Shown here piece by piece: positions 5,497 through 9,281 of a stretch of DNA of 9,281 bases; the stretch's first letter is position 1, and each line of letters begins with the position of its first letter. Position numbers and translations under genes: made by a program. Source of the stretch: Clostridiaceae bacterium. GTDB lineage: Bacteria; Bacillota; Clostridia; Oscillospirales; Acutalibacteraceae. The stretch spans positions 1 through 9,281 of the forward strand of contig CAJGCL010000077.1 of NCBI GenBank assembly GCA_904501675.1, written 5' to 3'. The notes under the pieces were generated by a model that saw nothing but the letters and a program-made list of their open reading frames with translations, was not told the DNA's origin and did no database searches.

Positions 5497-8319
5497 TCAT
5501 TTAAGCAATGGCTTAAGATATTTTCCCGTATAGGATTTCGTTATCTTTGCCACCTCTTCAGGTGTACCCTCTGCTACAATTTCACCACCACCACTACCGC
5601 CTTCGGGACCTAAGTCTATAATATGGTCGGCAGTTTTTATAACATCAAGATTATGTTCAATAACAACAACGGAGTTATTGGCATCTACAAGCTTATTCAA
5701 CACTTCAATAAGCTTTTTTACATCCGCGGTATGAAGACCTGTAGTCGGCTCATCAAGGATGTATATGGTCTTACCGGTAGAAAGCTTTGACAGCTCTGTT
5801 GCAAGCTTTACTCTCTGCGCCTCACCGCCTGAAAGAGTTGTTGCAGACTGACCGAGAGTAATGTAACCGAGACCCACATCAAAAATCGTTTCAAGTTTCC
5901 TTCTTATTTTCGGTACATTCTCAAAGAAGCTCATTGCTTCTTCAACAGTCATATTAAGAACATCACTTATGCTTTTACCCTTGTACTTAACATCAAGAGT
6001 TTCCCTGTTATAACGAGCACCACGGCACACCTCGCAGGGCACATAAACATCGGAAAGGAAGTTCATTTCAATTTTTATAATGCCGTCGCCCTCGCAGGCT
6101 TCGCACCTACCACCTTTAACATTAAAGGAGAATCTGCCTGCATCGTAGCCCTTGGCTTTAGCATCTGCTGTCTGAGCAAAAAGCGTTCTTATATCATTAA
6201 AAACACCTGTGTATGTGGCAGTGTTCGAACGTGGTGTTCTGCCTATTGGAGATTGGTCTATATCTATAACCTTATCAAGATGCTCTATGCCAAGTATTTC
6301 ATCGTGGCTACCTGCAAACTTACGGGCGTTGTTAAGCTCTGCGGCAAGCTTTTTATAAAGAATCTCGTTTATAAGCGAAGATTTACCTGAGCCCGATACA
6401 CCTGTTATAACAACCAATTCTCCAAGAGGAATTTTCACATCAATATTCTTCAGGTTATTCTGCTTCGCGCCCTTGATTTCAAGGAACTTTCCATTACCCT
6501 GTCTGCGTTTTTCAGGCACGGGTATTTTCTTTTTTCCTGAAAGGTATTGACCTGTAAGTGATTTTTCGCACTTTTTGATTTCTTCAACTGTACCTGCGCA
6601 AACAATCTCACCACCATGCACACCTGCACCAGGACCAACGTCTACTATATAATCTGCTTCGCGCATTGTATCCTCATCGTGCTCAACAACAATAAGGGTA
6701 TTACCTAAATCACGGAGCTCCTTGAGAGAATTAAGGAGCTTTTCATTATCTCTCTGATGAAGACCGATACTTGGCTCGTCAAGGATATAAAGGACACCCA
6801 TAAGAGATGAGCCGATTTGCGTTGCAAGGCGTATACGCTGACTTTCGCCTCCTGAAAGAGTACCTGAATTTCTTGAAAGAGTAAGATAATCAAGACCAAC
6901 GTTGCAAAGAAAAGCAAGCCTTGAACGGATTTCTTTAATAATCTGTTTACCGATAAGCTCATCTTTTTCAGAAAGGACTAAATTTTCAATAAATGTAAGC
7001 TCATCACGGATAGACATATCCGTAAATTCTTTAATATTTTTACCGCCTACCGTTACGGCAAGAGGACCCGGTTTTAATCTTGCACCATTACAATCAGGGC
7101 AAGGACATTGGGTCATATATTGTTCAATATCTCTTCTTGACCAATCGGATGTTGTTTCCTTATAGCGCCTTTCAAGGTTATTTATAATGCCCTCAAATTC
7201 TGTCATATAAGTACCGCTTCCGTACTCATTCTGGCGCACCATTTTTATTCTTTCACCCTTGGTGCCATAAAAAATAGCTTCCTGCCCCTCTTTGGAGATT
7301 TTATCGAATGGAGTATCAAGAGAGAAATTGTATTTTTCTGCAAGCGCATTAAAATACATACCTGAAATTGTGCTACCTTCTGTTTTACCCCAACCGCTAC
7401 CTTTAATAGCACCTTCATTTATGGAGAGCTTTCTGTTTGGGACGAGTAAATCCTCACTGACGCGCATAAAAACGCTCAGACCCGAGCAAGTAGGGCAAGC
7501 ACCAAAAGGATTATTGAAGGAGAACAGACGTGGTTCTAATTCATCCATACAGGAGCCATGTTCAGGGCAGGCAAAATTCTGAGAAAAGAGAATTTCCTCT
7601 CCGCCTATAACATCTACAACTGCAGTACCATCCGTAAGAGAAAAGGCGGTTTCAAGGGAATCTGCAAGACGAGAGCCTATGCCCTCTTTCATAATAAGAC
7701 GGTCAACTATAATCTCTATATTATGCTTTATGTTCTTTTCAAGCTTTATATTTTCTGACAGGTCATATACAATACCATCAACGCGCACTCTTGAAAAGCC
7801 TGATTTCTGAGCGCTCTGAAATTCTTTTTGAAACTCGCCTTTTTTACCCTTGGCAATTGGCGCTAACACTTGAAAACGTGTACCTTCAGGGAGTTTCAAA
7901 ACCTTATCAACAACCTGGTCGATTGATTGCTTCTGAATCTCTTTGCCACATATAGGACAATGAGGCACGCCTATGCGAGCATAAAGAAGTCTTAAATAGT
8001 CGTAAATTTCTGTAACGGTACCCACTGTTGAACGTGGGTTTTTAGAGGTTGTTTTCTGGTCGATAGATATAGCAGGAGAAAGCCCGTCAATGCTATCAAC
8101 ATCGGGCTTTTCCATAATACCTAAGAATTGACGCGCATAAGAAGAGAGGCTTTCCATATAGCGCCTCTGACCCTCAGCATAAATTGTATCAAAAGCAAGA
8201 GATGATTTACCTGAGCCTGAAAGACCTGTAAAAACCACAAGGCTATCCCTTGGTATTTCTACACTTACATTTTTCAGGTTATGTTCCTTTGCACCTTTAA
8301 CAATCAGATTTTTTTCCAT
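5497..8319 (-). CDS. uvrA: UvrABC excinuclease subunit A
   Basis: A complete 940-residue UvrA, the usual length. It is the DNA-damage sensor of nucleotide excision repair: a dimeric ABC-type ATPase that finds lesions with UvrB and loads it. The first ATPase has Walker A GLSGSGKSS (32-40), signature LSGGESQR (488-495) and Walker B YILDEP (511-516). The second has GVSGSGKSS (640-648), LSGGEAQR (829-836) and YILDEP (853-858). Zinc-type cysteine clusters lie at C251/C257/C275/C278, C405/C407/C410 and C739/C742/C762/C765. In the first, the usual CxxC position reads CPEH, so H254 may replace a cysteine. FSFNNPFGACPTC (266-278) and GRTPRSNTATYTG (693-705) are typical. The ATG at 8319 is five bases after the uvrB stop. 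The nearest ribosome binding site, AAGGTG, is inside uvrB at an unusually long 13 bases. Co-transcribed with uvrB. Confidence 0.98.
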   Translation of the reverse strand: MEKNLIVKGAKEHNLKNVSVEIPRDSLVVFTGLSGSGKSSLAFDTIYAEGQRRYMESLSSYARQFLGIMEKPDVDSIDGLSPAISIDQKTTSKNPRSTVGTVTEIYDYLRLLYARIGVPHCPICGKEIQKQSIDQVVDKVLKLPEGTRFQVLAPIAKGKKGEFQKEFQSAQKSGFSRVRVDGIVYDLSENIKLEKNIKHNIEIIVDRLIMKEGIGSRLADSLETAFSLTDGTAVVDVIGGEEILFSQNFACPEHGSCMDELEPRLFSFNNPFGACPTCSGLSVFMRVSEDLLVPNRKLSINEGAIKGSGWGKTEGSTISGMYFNALAEKYNFSLDTPFDKISKEGQEAIFYGTKGERIKMVRQNEYGSGTYMTEFEGIINNLERRYKETTSDWSRRDIEQYMTQCPCPDCNGARLKPGPLAVTVGGKNIKEFTDMSIRDELTFIENLVLSEKDELIGKQIIKEIRSRLAFLCNVGLDYLTLSRNSGTLSGGESQRIRLATQIGSSLMGVLYILDEPSIGLHQRDNEKLLNSLKELRDLGNTLIVVEHDEDTMREADYIVDVGPGAGVHGGEIVCAGTVEEIKKCEKSLTGQYLSGKKKIPVPEKRRQGNGKFLEIKGAKQNNLKNIDVKIPLGELVVITGVSGSGKSSLINEILYKKLAAELNNARKFAGSHDEILGIEHLDKVIDIDQSPIGRTPRSNTATYTGVFNDIRTLFAQTADAKAKGYDAGRFSFNVKGGRCEACEGDGIIKIEMNFLSDVYVPCEVCRGARYNRETLDVKYKGKSISDVLNMTVEEAMSFFENVPKIRRKLETIFDVGLGYITLGQSATTLSGGEAQRVKLATELSKLSTGKTIYILDEPTTGLHTADVKKLIEVLNKLVDANNSVVVIEHNLDVIKTADHIIDLGPEGGSGGGEIVAEGTPEEVAKITKSYTGKYLKPLLK
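5501..5516 (-). repeat. Small inverted repeat at the end of uvrA
   Basis: TTAAGC (5501-5506) and GCTTAA (5511-5516) form a perfect 6-base hairpin with loop AATG, inside the last codons of uvrA and just before its stop. On the minus strand it is followed by mixed AT sequence, not a T run. It is at best a weak terminator. Reading from uvrA into the peptidase unit is therefore possible. Confidence 0.3.
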
Positions 8320-8324
8320 AAAGA

Positions 8325-9281
8325 TTATTTTTCACCTTTTAATCTAGAAATTTGGTCTCTTAAATATGCGGCATGCTCAAATTCAAGAAGCTTGGCTGCA
8401 GCCTTCATTTCTTTTGTAAGTTTTTCTATTTCCATGCGCTTTTCAATGTCGCTTAAGCGGCGGCGCGGAATCTTTTTATCATCCTTGCGGCTAGAAATTT
8501 CAAGAATTTCGGCAACACTTTTTTCAATAGTTTTGGGTGTAATGCCGTTTGCTTTATTATAAGCCTCTTGGATTTCTCTTCGTCTGTTAGTTTCGCTTAT
8601 AGCCGCTTCCATTGAAGGGGTTACACTATCTGCATACATTATAACTTCGCCGTTCACGTTTCTTGCGGCACGGCCAATTGTTTGAATAAGTGAACGTGTA
8701 GAACGAAGGAAGCCCTCTTTATCGGCATCAAGAATTGCAATTAACGAAACCTCGGGAATATCGAGACCTTCCCTTAAAAGGTTAATACCAACCAGTACGT
8801 CGAAAACACCTAAACGAAGGTCGCGGATTATTTCCATACGCTCAACCGTATCGATATCGTAGTGCATATAGCGGACTTTTATACCGAATTTTTCAAGATA
8901 ATCCGTTAAATCCTCCGCCATTTTCTTTGTGAGAGTTGTAATTAATACTCTCTCTTTTCTGTGAACGCGGATATTTATTTCGCTTATTAAATCGTCTATC
9001 TGGCCGTCAGTAGGTTTAACTGTAATAAGAGGGTCAATAAGGCCTGTGGGACGAATAATTTGCTCGGCTATTACTTCTGCCTTTTCAAGCTCGAAATCAC
9101 CGGGAGTGGCGCTTACGAAAATAGCCTGATTTATTTTACCGTAGAATTCATCGAAATTTAAAGGACGGTTATCGTAAGCTGAAGGCAAGCGGAAGCCGTA
9201 CTCAATTAAGCTTTCTTTTCTTGCTCTGTCGCCTGCATACATTGCTCTTGTCTGCGGTAAAGTAACGTGGCTTTCATCCAC
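8325..9281 (-). CDS. uvrB: UvrABC excinuclease subunit B (N-terminal half beyond the right edge)
   Basis: The C-terminal 318 residues of UvrB, about half of the normal 650-670. The visible part begins in helicase motif II (the DESH of VDESHVTLPQ). It continues with SATPG (57-61 of the fragment), LLREGLDIPEVSL (168-180) and QTIGRAARN (200-208), then a linker. It ends in a C-terminal UVR domain at about 283-316 (EKLTKEMKAAAKLLEFEHAA), the coiled-coil segment that contacts UvrC. UvrB is loaded on damaged DNA by UvrA, verifies the lesion and recruits the UvrC nuclease. The GTG at the edge encodes the internal valine of the motif and is not the start. The Walker A motif and beta-hairpin lie outside the window. 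The stop is five bases before uvrA, the common uvrB-uvrA operon order. Any SOS (LexA) box would be upstream of uvrB and cannot be examined here. Confidence 0.98.
   Translation of the reverse strand: MDESHVTLPQTRAMYAGDRARKESLIEYGFRLPSAYDNRPLNFDEFYGKINQAIFVSATPGDFELEKAEVIAEQIIRPTGLIDPLITVKPTDGQIDDLISEINIRVHRKERVLITTLTKKMAEDLTDYLEKFGIKVRYMHYDIDTVERMEIIRDLRLGVFDVLVGINLLREGLDIPEVSLIAILDADKEGFLRSTRSLIQTIGRAARNVNGEVIMYADSVTPSMEAAISETNRRREIQEAYNKANGITPKTIEKSVAEILEISSRKDDKKIPRRRLSDIEKRMEIEKLTKEMKAAAKLLEFEHAAYLRDQISRLKGEK

Noticed and set aside
6223..6230. GTTCGAAC palindrome resembling part of a Gram-positive LexA/DinR box
   Set aside because: It lies inside uvrA, encoding part of the conserved RSNTATYTG stretch, far from any start. 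It is explained by codons.
1..9281. A defence island, CRISPR array, phage or transposon
   Set aside because: No repeat-spacer pattern, integrase, transposase, nuclease or toxin-like gene was found. The genes are housekeeping repair and general metabolism, so nothing supports a new defence system here.

Overview
The window looks like a chromosomal segment of a low-GC Firmicute, most likely a gut-type member of the Clostridia (Oscillospiraceae/Lachnospiraceae-like). That placement is inferred from the AT-rich intergenic DNA, the strong GGAGG-type ribosome binding sites, the near-consensus sigma-A promoters and the style of the proteins; no marker gene settles the taxon. Eight protein genes fill almost all of it. 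Seven are on the minus strand and one is on the plus strand. No tRNA, rRNA, CRISPR array, insertion sequence or phage gene is visible, and no gene-free stretch exceeds about 160 bases.

Right part (5497-9281, minus strand): the end of uvrB followed 5 bases later by a complete uvrA. These encode the nucleotide-excision-repair damage-recognition proteins. The uvrB start and the operon promoter lie beyond the right edge.

Middle (3127-5493, minus strand): a two-gene unit with its own promoter (TTGATA-17-TATAAT). It encodes a membrane-embedded M28-family metallopeptidase and then a DUF2804 protein. Only one sense codon separates them, in the same reading frame. The unit ends at a perfect 15-bp hairpin that also terminates the convergent PHP gene.

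Left-middle (637-3089): a divergent pair of transcription units. Leftward, a Gfo/Idh/MocA-type sugar dehydrogenase is translationally coupled (TGATG) to a small multi-spanning membrane protein resembling an ECF-transporter S component. Rightward is a PHP-domain metal-dependent phosphoesterase. The 156-bp space between them carries a promoter for each side and an inverted repeat sitting on the PHP promoter, which looks like an operator.

Left end (1-579, minus strand): the N-terminal half of an extended-SDR NAD(P)-dependent epimerase/dehydratase. It is driven by an exact TTGACA-17-TATAAT promoter whose -35 box is one arm of a perfect 17-bp palindrome. The dehydrogenase, membrane protein and epimerase/dehydratase may serve one small-molecule (sugar or cyclitol) pathway, but no substrate can be read from the sequence.

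I see no clear new multi-gene system here. The most interesting items are the two operator-like palindromes on promoters and the predicted inward-facing active site of the membrane M28 peptidase.
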